DNA from: Haloarcula rubripromontorii
GTDB taxonomy: Archaea > Halobacteriota > Halobacteria > Halobacteriales > Haloarculaceae
DNA length: 52,996 bases
Direction: 5' to 3'
NCBI RefSeq assembly: GCF_001280425.1
Contig: NZ_LIUF01000012.1
Span: 1 to 52,996 of the forward strand
A model generated the notes under the pieces. The model saw nothing but the letters and a program-made list of their open reading frames with translations. It was not told the origin of the DNA and searched no databases. The position numbers were made by a program, and so were the translations under genes. How positions within the stretch are numbered: the stretch's first letter is position 1; each line of letters begins with the position of its first letter. This document shows positions 46,005 through 52,996 of this stretch, piece by piece.

Positions 46005-46934
46005 CTATTCGCCTTCAGCGCTGAGCGTTGATTCAAGCCCCTCTCGAAGAGACACGGTTGGTTCATATCCGAGCAATGTGCGTGCATCACTGAGGTCCGC
46101 TTCGCTCTCCCTGATATCGCCCACCCGCTCGGGGACGTGTTCAATTGCCACATCCGTTCCAACGATGTCCCGGACGGTTTCGGCGAGTTCGTTGATACTG
46201 ACGCTTCGTCCAGTTCCGACGTTGAACGGCCTGCCGGTAGCATCTGTCGTGGCTGCAAGCAGGTTGGCCCGGACGACATCATCGACGTGAACGAAATCCC
46301 GCGTCTGGTTTCCGTCTCCTTCGACTGTGAGAGGGGTGCCAGCCTGCGCCTGACGGATGAACGTGCCGATGACACCAGCGTATTCCCCGTCAAGCCCACG
46401 CGGCCCATAGACATTGAAGTACCGTAACGGGACTGTCGGCAGACCGTACTGCTCTGTATAAAACCGCGCATACTGTTCACCGAGATGCTTCTCGATTCCG
46501 TACGGAGTGCGTGGGTCAGCCGGTTCCGTTTCGGTAATTGGGACCGTATCGGGGGTACCGTATACAGCGGCACTTGAGGCGAGTACGACCCGTGCATCTT
46601 GTCGTCGAGCGCAGTCGAACACAGTGACGGTTGCCGATCCATTAAGTTCGTGACAGGCGACCGGCTGCTCGATTGACTGTGGGACACTAACCATTGCGGC
46701 CTCATGAAAAACTACGTCAACACCATTCATCGCCTCGTCGAGCGTTTCCTTATCTCGTATATCGCCCTCAACGACAGTCACATCGGCTGGGAGGTTGGCA
46801 CGCCGTCCTGTTGAGAAGTCATCAAGGACTCGCACATCGTTCTCCCCCGCTAGCGCTGACGTAAGATGGCTCCCAATGAATCCACCGCCGCCAGTAACTA
46901 ACACCCGACAATTACGGATCTCATTCGTCGACAT
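46005..46934 (-). CDS. NAD-dependent UDP-sugar epimerase/dehydratase (GalE-like)
   Basis: A 309-residue extended SDR. The NAD motif is TGGGGFIGSHL (14-24). Catalytic Ser in LASSAAVYG and the YxxxK pair Tyr145/Lys149 in YGIEKH are present. RYFNVYGPRGLDGEYAGVIG is typical of UDP-glucose/GlcNAc 4-epimerases. It is the first gene, divergent, of the glycan block and likely supplies UDP-galactose or UDP-GalNAc. The ATG at 46934 is chosen by its spacing from CTTAAGCC ~28 bases upstream. Confidence 0.9.
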   Translation of the reverse strand: MSTNEIRNCRVLVTGGGGFIGSHLTSALAGENDVRVLDDFSTGRRANLPADVTVVEGDIRDKETLDEAMNGVDVVFHEAAMVSVPQSIEQPVACHELNGSATVTVFDCARRQDARVVLASSAAVYGTPDTVPITETEPADPRTPYGIEKHLGEQYARFYTEQYGLPTVPLRYFNVYGPRGLDGEYAGVIGTFIRQAQAGTPLTVEGDGNQTRDFVHVDDVVRANLLAATTDATGRPFNVGTGRSVSINELAETVRDIVGTDVAIEHVPERVGDIRESEADLSDARTLLGYEPTVSLREGLESTLSAEGE

Positions 46935-47283
46935 ACTACCCAAACAGGGGGTTTTCATGGCTTAAGTTATTCGTAGACATACGCCTCGGTTCCTGGGCGA
47001 GTACTCTTGGTATCACAGGGTATATGCCGAAGGAAAGTCCTGTGAGACCGTAGCGGCCATGTGTCGTATCCCCACAGCAGTCCATACTTTGTTACCGTCT
47101 TTTTGCGGATAATACAGAACTGGCGCAATCTCGGAAAGCTGGGAATAACAATATGATAACTCGTACACAGCAGAGCACAACGGAGTCCACTATTCGCCAC
47201 AATGACACCACTGAACGTACCGGAGCGTGTGGACGATCACACCGGACGACCGCAATCGAGCGCGGTTCCGGAGTGGAACTGAG
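46935..47283. other. Divergent glycan-cluster promoter region
   Basis: About 350 bases. An AT-rich GGAATAACAATATGATAAC at 47141-47159 is the likely promoter of the glycosyltransferase gene, leaving a ~110-base leader that holds a 26-codon mini-ORF (47202-47282, listed separately). Confidence 0.5.
47202..47282 (+). CDS. Candidate upstream mini-ORF (leader peptide) of the GT2 gene
   Basis: ATG at 47202 opens 26 codons (MTPLNVPERVDDHTG...) ending at TGA 47280-47282, one base before the glycosyltransferase ATG. The acidic tone is protein-like, but it is too short to judge. It may couple translation to the gene that follows, which lacks a clear ribosome binding site. Confidence 0.25.
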   Translation: MTPLNVPERVDDHTGRPQSSAVPEWN

Positions 47284-48603
47284 ATGTCGGATAGAATTCA
47301 GCAATCGCCCGCTAATGACAGCACCCGGGAGGTTTCGAAGAACTTGCCCGCCGTTGGATTAGTCGCAACCGAGTCAAACGCAGAGTGGATTGCGGCTGAG
47401 ATTCTTCGTATACACTCACGGGCGCACCAAGCAATTGTTACGGCTGCAGTTGATGCTGATCTTCAGGCACTCACTTTTGCCCGGTGGCTCGATGCAGAAG
47501 TGGTTCTCCCCTCTGGAAACTGGGCTGAGGCCGATTCCCCCCGCGAGCGACTGCAGCTGTTCGCTAAGGAAGCTGGGTATCCCGGACTTCTCTACCATGG
47601 TGAGGAGGATGGGTCAGTTAATCTCCCGGCAAGCCGGGACGCCCTGAAAAATACCGAGAAATTCACCGTCGACGCCCAACTTGAACCCGTCACCGAGGCG
47701 GATCCGACTGTTATGGTCGGAATTCCGGCGTATAACGAGGCGGCGACGATTGGTACGGTGGTGGAGTCAGCCAAGAACTATGCAGACACCGTTCTGGTGG
47801 TCGACGACGGGAGTACTGACGACACTGTCGAAGTCGCAGCGGCAGCGGGCGCGACAGTGTACGAACACGACCGTAACGTCGGCTATGGTGGTGCCCTCAA
47901 CAGTATTTTCGACCAAGCTGACCGGGGTGATGCCGACTACCTGGTCATTCTTGATGCTGATGGGCAACACGATCCCAGTGATATCCCGGAATTGATCGAA
48001 CAGCAGCAGGAGTCGGGAGCCGAAGTCGTTATCGGAAATCGGTTCGATGAGGACGCAGACACCGAGATGCCGTTGTATAGGCGGTTTGGTCTGTTTGCGG
48101 TGAATCTCATGACTAATCTCAGCCTTGGAATCCTCAGGCCGACCAAGCAGATCAGCGACACTCAGAGCGGTTTCCGTGCGTATAGCACAGAGGCGATAAG
48201 CTCACTCGCTGAAGACAACTCAATCGGCGACCACATGGATGCAAGTACCAATATTCTCTATCACGCACACTCGAACGGCTACCAGGTCGTCGAGGTTCCA
48301 ACGACGATAGATTACGACGTGGAGGCTTCTAACAACCTTGGCCCAGTTGAGCATGGGCTCACCCTCGTCGGCAATATTATTCGGACGGTTGAGCGAGAGC
48401 ATCCTATCATGTTGCTCGGTGTGCCTGGAGTCTCCTGCGTTCTGATGGGATTTGTCTTCACCTACTTTACGATGTTCAATTATCTTCAGTCCGGGAGCTT
48501 TCCGCTTGGATATGCTCTGGCTAGCACTACGTTCACGATCATTGGGATCCTCGCATCCTTCACCGGAATTATTCTTCACTCCTTGGAGTTGTACCGGAAA
48601 TAG
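47284..48603 (+). CDS. GT2 glycosyltransferase with N-terminal extension and two membrane helices
   Basis: A 439-residue protein. Residues ~1-135 are an extra domain with VGLVATESNAEWIAAEILRI, reminiscent of a nucleotide-binding-like subdomain. The GT-A catalytic domain (~143-370) contains VGIPAYNEAATIGTVV, VVDDGSTDDT (173-181) and the metal-binding LDADGQHDP (223-231). Two C-terminal helices (~375-435) anchor it, like dolichol-phosphate glycosyltransferases (AglD/AglJ type). It probably moves a sugar onto a dolichol-phosphate carrier for S-layer or exopolysaccharide assembly. Product unknown. Confidence 0.9.
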   Translation: MSDRIQQSPANDSTREVSKNLPAVGLVATESNAEWIAAEILRIHSRAHQAIVTAAVDADLQALTFARWLDAEVVLPSGNWAEADSPRERLQLFAKEAGYPGLLYHGEEDGSVNLPASRDALKNTEKFTVDAQLEPVTEADPTVMVGIPAYNEAATIGTVVESAKNYADTVLVVDDGSTDDTVEVAAAAGATVYEHDRNVGYGGALNSIFDQADRGDADYLVILDADGQHDPSDIPELIEQQQESGAEVVIGNRFDEDADTEMPLYRRFGLFAVNLMTNLSLGILRPTKQISDTQSGFRAYSTEAISSLAEDNSIGDHMDASTNILYHAHSNGYQVVEVPTTIDYDVEASNNLGPVEHGLTLVGNIIRTVEREHPIMLLGVPGVSCVLMGFVFTYFTMFNYLQSGSFPLGYALASTTFTIIGILASFTGIILHSLELYRK

Positions 48604-48739
48604 CCAGCGGTTCAGGAGTTGAGCGGCCGTATTATGTGGTCCAGACGCCTTTATCAGGTCTGGGTTTACCATGATGTCATCTCTATTACTAGAAACAACT
48701 TCTGCATAACAAAGGGTAATCTATATGATTCGTAAGTCA

Positions 48740-48826
48740 ATGCGAAGCGAATCAACATCAGACTATCCGGCACAGCGACAGCGTGGCGAATCAAAACCGA
48801 AACGATCGAGCCCACAGAGAGCATGA
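48740..48826 (+). CDS. Candidate upstream mini-ORF of wecC
   Basis: ATG at 48740 (or an in-frame ATG at 48725) encodes a short basic peptide (MRSESTSDYPAQRQRG...) of 28 residues. Its stop TGA overlaps the wecC ATG as ATGA. TATA-like sequence (CATAACAAAG, GGTAATCTATAT) lies 20-35 bases upstream. This overlap is what translational coupling uses. No evidence that the peptide itself acts. Confidence 0.3.
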   Translation: MRSESTSDYPAQRQRGESKPKRSSPQRA

Positions 48827-50103
48827 GTATCTGCGTCCATGGCCTCGGCTATATCGGGCTCGCGACTGCATCGTTGTTCGCCAACGCAGGTACTGATGTC
48901 ACTGGTTTCGATGTTGACGAAGGCGTAATCGATCGCCTCAACGAGGGAGACCCGAACGTCAGCGAGCCTGAACTTGAGTCGTACATTCAGGATGCGCTAG
49001 AGTCCAATCTAACGCCGAGCCACCGTCCACAACCCGCTGATGTACATATTATCTGTGTTCCAACCCCGTACGACGAACTGAACGATGGAGCGGATCTGAC
49101 ATATGTGAAAGATGCCGGACGAACCGTGGCGAACGTTCTCAGGTCGGGCGACACCGTGGTGTTGGAGTCAACAGTACCGCCGGGCACAACGACCGGAATC
49201 CTGGCGCCAATCCTGTCACAAGGTGACCTCGAGATCGGTGAGGATGTACACTTAGGGTACACGCCTGAGACGGTGATGCCAGGGAATACGCTCACAGAGC
49301 TCCGAACCAACGATCGAATCGTTGGTGGTGTTGATGAGGACTCAGTCAGCGCCATCAAATCTCTGTATGAACCACTCACCTCAGGAGAGATACATGTCGC
49401 CGCAGACCCAACGACTGCCGAGTTCGTGAAGCTTGCACAAAACGCCGAACGAAACGTCAGTATCGCGTATGCTAACACGCTTGCACTCCTCGCAGAGAAC
49501 TACGGCATTGATGTTCGGTCTGCAATTTCCCTCGCGAACAACCATCCACGGGTTGATATTTTGAGCCCTGGTCCGGGCGTGGGTGGGCACTGCCTTCCTG
49601 TCGATCCACATTTCCTGAGCGATGGGTCTGGTGCCACAGAGCTACTCGATATCGCGAGCCAAGTCAACAGCAGGATGCCCGAACACGTCGTCAGAATGCT
49701 CGAAGATGCCATCGACTCACTCGAAGACAAGACTGTGGCCGTCCTTGGAATCACGTATAAGGGCAACGTCAGCGACACTCGCAATTCTCCGGGGTTGGAA
49801 ATAGCCAAACTGCTCGGGACTGTCACGGTAGATACACGCCCGGCCATGGATGGGGGTTGGGACGAGGGGTCAGTCACGATTCATGACCCACGGGCAACGG
49901 ACTCCAGATTGCAGCTAGTACCCCTCGATGTAGCAGTTGACGGCGCTGACGCAGTGATATTTGGGGCTGCACACGATGAGTTTGCAGCGCTCGACCCAGA
50001 GGACATCAGGTCGAAGATGGCGGGCCGAACTGTGGTTGACCCGGTCGATGTCATCGACACGGCGCAGTGGACTGAGCAGGGATTCGATGTCCGGACACTC
50101 TGA
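48823..50103 (+). CDS. wecC: UDP-N-acetyl-D-mannosaminuronate (UDP-ManNAc) dehydrogenase
   Basis: A 426-residue UDP-sugar dehydrogenase. The N-terminal NAD motif is HGLGYIGLATASLFANAG (5-22). The catalytic Cys257 lies in GPGVGGHCLPVDPHFL, a WecC/UDP-ManNAc DH form of the active-site loop. The C-terminal GITYKGNVSDTRNSPGLEI is also typical. It oxidises UDP-ManNAc to UDP-ManNAcA. The 2-epimerase that makes its substrate is encoded just downstream. Together they would supply a uronate sugar for S-layer N-glycans or exopolysaccharide. UDP-glucose dehydrogenase activity is the main alternative. Confidence 0.92.
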   Translation: MSICVHGLGYIGLATASLFANAGTDVTGFDVDEGVIDRLNEGDPNVSEPELESYIQDALESNLTPSHRPQPADVHIICVPTPYDELNDGADLTYVKDAGRTVANVLRSGDTVVLESTVPPGTTTGILAPILSQGDLEIGEDVHLGYTPETVMPGNTLTELRTNDRIVGGVDEDSVSAIKSLYEPLTSGEIHVAADPTTAEFVKLAQNAERNVSIAYANTLALLAENYGIDVRSAISLANNHPRVDILSPGPGVGGHCLPVDPHFLSDGSGATELLDIASQVNSRMPEHVVRMLEDAIDSLEDKTVAVLGITYKGNVSDTRNSPGLEIAKLLGTVTVDTRPAMDGGWDEGSVTIHDPRATDSRLQLVPLDVAVDGADAVIFGAAHDEFAALDPEDIRSKMAGRTVVDPVDVIDTAQWTEQGFDVRTL

Positions 50104-50208
50104 GCTAGTGCTACGAATAGCCGTCTGCTAGAACCAATTCTCCCACAGGCAATCAGCAACGGCGTAGGAGGCCTATAACAAATCTTATCGGCTACTCACG
50201 AAACCGCT

Positions 50209-50274
50209 ATGAAACTGACTAGATGGACTCTCACCGGGCGTTCAACTAACGGAATCGGGAGCAACAATGACTGA
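50209..50274 (+). CDS. Candidate upstream mini-ORF of wecB
   Basis: ATG at 50209 encodes 21 residues (MKLTRWTLTGRSTNGIGSN...) ending at 50274, eight bases inside wecB. CCTATAAC ~30 bases upstream is a good TATA box, so the message would begin a few bases before this ATG and not at wecB itself. Coupling to wecB is possible. The peptide is too short to assess for function. Confidence 0.3.
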   Translation: MKLTRWTLTGRSTNGIGSNND

Positions 50275-51382
50275 CAGCACCGTTGGGTTTGTCCTTGGAA
50301 CGCGCCCAGAGATTATCAAGTTAGCCCCGGTGATCCAGGAGTGTCATCGGCGTGGCGTCGATACACACATCGTCCACACTGGTCAGCATTACTCGGACTC
50401 GCTTGATGCCGTCTTTTTCCGACAGCTCGGGTTATCACCACCAGATGTGAACCTCGAAGTCGGATCTGACGATCACGGGGCACAGACTGGTGCGATGCTC
50501 GCTGGTATCGAGGAAGAACTTCAGGCTACCGAACCCACAGTGGTGTTTGTCCAAGGGGACACGAACTCGACTCTTGCGGGCGCACTCGCGGGGAGCAAGA
50601 TGGATGTCGACGTGGCTCACGTCGAAGCTGGGCTTCGAAGTTTCGATGACGAAATGCCCGAAGAGACAAACCGCGTCATCATTGATCATATCGCTGAGTA
50701 TCTGTTTCCACCGACCGCCGAGACAGCAGCGTTACTCCGAGACGAGGGGATTCCCGAGGACCGTATCACAGTCACTGGAAATACCATTGTCGACGCAGTC
50801 GAAACCTTTGACAATGAGGCTGCAACCAGCAGTCAGATTCTGAGTGAGCTCGGCGTTTCGGAGGGCCAGTTCGACCTCTTGACCGCTCACCGAGCGGAAA
50901 CAGTCGACGACCGGGAAGCGTTCGAGCGGATTCTCAGCGGCGTCGCACGAGCAAGCGCTCAAGCGGAGCGGGAAGTCATCTACCCGATTCACCCCCGAGC
51001 GGAGGACCGCCTCGAAGAGTTCGGCATCGCAGTTCCCGACCAAATTCGTCTTATCGAACCACTGGATTTCTTCGATTTCCTCAGACTAGAGAGTACAGCG
51101 GACCTGGTGTTCACCGATTCAGGAGGTGTGCAGGAAGAGACCAGCATCCTCGGAACACCGTGTGTGACGCTTAGGTATGGAACTGAGCGCCCTGAGACAG
51201 CATTTGTTGGTGCGAACTGCGTTGCCGGCCGGGAGCCGAGTAGTATCACCGCGGCGGCGACACAAATGCGCGGAAAGGCTGGGGACTGGAACACGCCGTT
51301 CGGAGATGGGACAGCCGCTGTTCAGATTCTCGATGCAATCCCGGAACTCCCCGACAGAGAAGCAGTCACGGCCCCTGAGTGA
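50267..51382 (+). CDS. wecB: UDP-N-acetylglucosamine 2-epimerase
   Basis: A 371-residue non-hydrolysing epimerase. GFVLGTRPEIIKLAPVIQ, HTGQHYSD, VFVQGDTNSTLAGA, HVEAGLRSFDDEMPEETNR and TDSGGVQEETSILGTPC are its hallmark segments. It converts UDP-GlcNAc to UDP-ManNAc, which the upstream wecC product oxidises. The two genes are 163 bases apart. A short mini-ORF precedes and overlaps the start. Confidence 0.95.
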   Translation: MTDSTVGFVLGTRPEIIKLAPVIQECHRRGVDTHIVHTGQHYSDSLDAVFFRQLGLSPPDVNLEVGSDDHGAQTGAMLAGIEEELQATEPTVVFVQGDTNSTLAGALAGSKMDVDVAHVEAGLRSFDDEMPEETNRVIIDHIAEYLFPPTAETAALLRDEGIPEDRITVTGNTIVDAVETFDNEAATSSQILSELGVSEGQFDLLTAHRAETVDDREAFERILSGVARASAQAEREVIYPIHPRAEDRLEEFGIAVPDQIRLIEPLDFFDFLRLESTADLVFTDSGGVQEETSILGTPCVTLRYGTERPETAFVGANCVAGREPSSITAAATQMRGKAGDWNTPFGDGTAAVQILDAIPELPDREAVTAPE

Positions 51383-51673
51383 CCAGAGCCGGCAAGCGCT
51401 GTCTCTCAATAGTGAGTCTATTCTTGAGTACGAGTTGACTGGTCCCCGAGGTTGGCCTGACTGGGGGGAGACGGATGACGACTCAATTGCGTACAACTGG
51501 ACGCTCATGGACTGCACAGTTGCTTTCCAAGTGGCAGTTCATCAACTGACAGCAGTCTCCTTGCCATCCAGTGAGTAAATAGAGAGGCCAGATTACGGAC
51601 GACAATCTTTGATCTGCCTGTCTGCACTGGTAGTAACTGTCTAATTTTATTACTTCACTCTCATCAAACGATA

Positions 51674-52651
51674 ATGGCTACTGATGCAGGTGCGAACATC
51701 GAGACGGAGTCGTTCCCGATCGATCTTCTGCTGGTCGGACTCCTTGGCCTCTGGCATCTCGCCGCCGTCGAAGGGTATATCGGACAGTCGCCCGCAAGAG
51801 TTCTGTTAGGGTTGGTGGCGGTGCTTATCGCGCCGGGATACGCTCTGATTGCGCTTCTATTCCCGCGCGGTTCCGCCGAGTCAGATGGATTGTTTGACAA
51901 CTGGAGGGGAGGAATATCCACAGGCGAACGATTTGTCCTTGCAGTCGGAAGCAGTGTCTGTATTGTCCCGCTACTGGGGCTAGGAGTAGTCTTGGTTTCG
52001 CCTGGTGGGACTACTGGACCGTACCAGCTCTCTATCGGCGTAACGACTGTTCTTCTCACGATTGCTGCAACGATTCGACGGCTGCGAGTGCCAGCAGACG
52101 AGTGTTTCAGTCCCGTAGGTTGGGTGATAACTATCCGGAGCAGAGCGTCTCTACCACCAATTAGGAGTGTTCCGACGCTGCGGGTTTTGCTTGTATTCGG
52201 GCTTCTTCTCTCCGGTACCGGGATCGGTTACGCGGCCATATCGACTGAACGTGGTGAACAGTTTACTGAGTTTGCGCTGGTAACCGAATCCGACAGCGGA
52301 GAGCCTATTGCGTCTGAGTATCCGTCAGAGATTGCACTCGGCGATTCCCGGACTGTGCAGGTCACCATCGGCAACCATGAGGGACAAGAGCTAAATTATA
52401 CAGTTGTAGTCATCGCTCAGAGAATCGAGAACGGCAGTGTCCTGGCTACCGCGCAGATTGGTCGGTTCAGGAGCCGCGTTGCCGCTGGTGAAACTCTTGA
52501 GCGATCGCACGAAATGTCTCCCACGCTGGTTGGGGATGATATTCGCGTTTCATACCTTCTCTATCGGAACGAAGCCCCAGTTGGATCGAACCCTCGCCCC
52601 GAGAACGCGTACCGACGGACGCATATCTGGGTTAGCGTTACTAGTGATTGA
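51674..52651 (+). CDS. DUF1616-domain membrane protein
   Basis: A 325-residue protein. About five hydrophobic helices in the first 195 residues include LGLVAVLIAPGYALIALLFP, the DUF1616 core. A beta-rich outside domain follows (~200-325) with VTIGNHEGQELNYTVVV and an acidic end. DUF1616 proteins are common in archaeal surface-glycan clusters, but their activity is not known. TTTTATTAC ~26 bases upstream fits a leaderless transcript. The C-terminal domain has two N-x-S/T sequons. Confidence 0.88.
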   Translation: MATDAGANIETESFPIDLLLVGLLGLWHLAAVEGYIGQSPARVLLGLVAVLIAPGYALIALLFPRGSAESDGLFDNWRGGISTGERFVLAVGSSVCIVPLLGLGVVLVSPGGTTGPYQLSIGVTTVLLTIAATIRRLRVPADECFSPVGWVITIRSRASLPPIRSVPTLRVLLVFGLLLSGTGIGYAAISTERGEQFTEFALVTESDSGEPIASEYPSEIALGDSRTVQVTIGNHEGQELNYTVVVIAQRIENGSVLATAQIGRFRSRVAAGETLERSHEMSPTLVGDDIRVSYLLYRNEAPVGSNPRPENAYRRTHIWVSVTSD

Positions 52652-52782
52652 TAGCACCGGCACACTTTATTATGAAGTTATCGCCCGTCTACACCTGTAT
52701 GACGCCTTCGTTTGAGAACCCCCACCTGTCTTGGAGCTATCACAATGAATGGCTGTGTTGAATCGCCATACAGCAGTGGAAT

Positions 52783-52996
52783 TCACTGTTTCACGGCTCG
52801 CTTGATGTTATAGACGACACACATCAGCGCGATTTCACGGAACTCCCGGAACCAAGTACGCGCTCGCACGGCGAAGCCGAGCGAGCGCTTCACAGCCGAG
52901 TTCACAGTCTCGGTCATCGAGCGCTGATTGTAGCGCTGTTCGTCGATTCTGGCGTTGTGCGCGTGGTCGTAAGGTGCGAAGATACGATGTTTGATG
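52783..52996 (-). CDS. IS5-type transposase, C-terminal part (cut by window edge)
   Basis: The minus-strand frame is open to the window end and encodes 70 residues. YNQRSMTETVNSAVK matches the DDE signature Y-(2)-R-(3)-E-(6)-K, giving the catalytic Glu. The close MCVVYNIKRAVKQ is typical of haloarchaeal IS5-group elements. The element's end probably lies just outside the stop, near GGCTGTGTTGAATCGCC (52751-52767). It starts ~130 bases after the DUF1616 gene. Confidence 0.85.
   Translation of the reverse strand, partial: IKHRIFAPYDHAHNARIDEQRYNQRSMTETVNSAVKRSLGFAVRARTWFREFREIALMCVVYNIKRAVKQ

Noticed and set aside
51383-51578. Open frame after wecB reading ESILEYELTGPRGWPDWG
   Set aside because: Some protein-like character, possibly a relic, but it has no start of its own and no recognised match.
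1-52996. CRISPR arrays, prophage or known defence systems
   Set aside because: No regularly spaced repeats, integrase, capsid, restriction-modification or toxin-antitoxin pair was seen; only two IS transposase fragments at the edges.

Overview
The window is chromosomal-type DNA from a halophilic archaeon, almost certainly Haloarcula. Proteins are very acidic and third codon positions are GC-rich. Many genes look leaderless, with a TATA-like element about 25-30 bases before the start codon. Exported proteins carry Tat-type twin-arginine signals and lipoboxes. A 5S rRNA gene at 19870-19991 is nearly identical to the Haloarcula marismortui 5S sequence as I recall it.

Layout. 1-438 is the end of an IS4-type transposase. 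891-8785 holds a membrane chemotaxis transducer, a UspA protein, a sulfatase-like enzyme, a ribbon-helix-helix protein, a thioredoxin-reductase-like flavoprotein, RNase HI and a lipoprotein sugar dehydrogenase. 8915-15292 holds a tiny membrane protein, an SDR oxidoreductase, an amino-acid permease coupled to a tandem UspA protein, a divergent thermosome paralogue with a His-containing tail, and an acetamidase/formamidase. 15736-17595 is a compact Sco1-TlpA-CcdA operon for copper delivery and thiol redox chemistry outside the membrane. 17713-25207 holds several exported or membrane proteins of unknown function, an isolated 5S rRNA gene with its own TATA box, and an ABC exporter pair. 25409-29386 holds a V4R-like protein, two divergent HTH regulators, a small-molecule phosphotransferase and a sugar MFS transporter.

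29536-33166 is an operon of three overlapping paralogous iron/siderophore-type binding lipoproteins, the first interrupted by one in-frame amber codon. Its promoter carries a perfect TTAGGC-GCCTAA palindrome typical of DtxR/IdeR-like iron control. An Lrp/AsnC regulator follows. 34458-38337 is a DabB-DabA inorganic carbon transport pair. 39923-45611 gathers hydroxy-acid genes: LutC, a LutB-LutA fusion, a LarA-like protein and a glycerate 2-kinase. 46005-52651 is a surface-glycan block: UDP-sugar epimerase, GT2 glycosyltransferase, UDP-ManNAc dehydrogenase, UDP-GlcNAc 2-epimerase and a DUF1616 membrane protein. WecB and WecC together would turn UDP-GlcNAc into UDP-ManNAcA for S-layer N-glycans or exopolysaccharide. 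The window closes inside an IS5-type transposase.

No CRISPR array, prophage, tRNA or recognised defence system was seen. The least ordinary items are the orphan 5S gene with its own promoter, the amber-interrupted iron-binding operon and its operators, the repeat structure before dabB, and mini-ORFs ending at the starts of three glycan genes.
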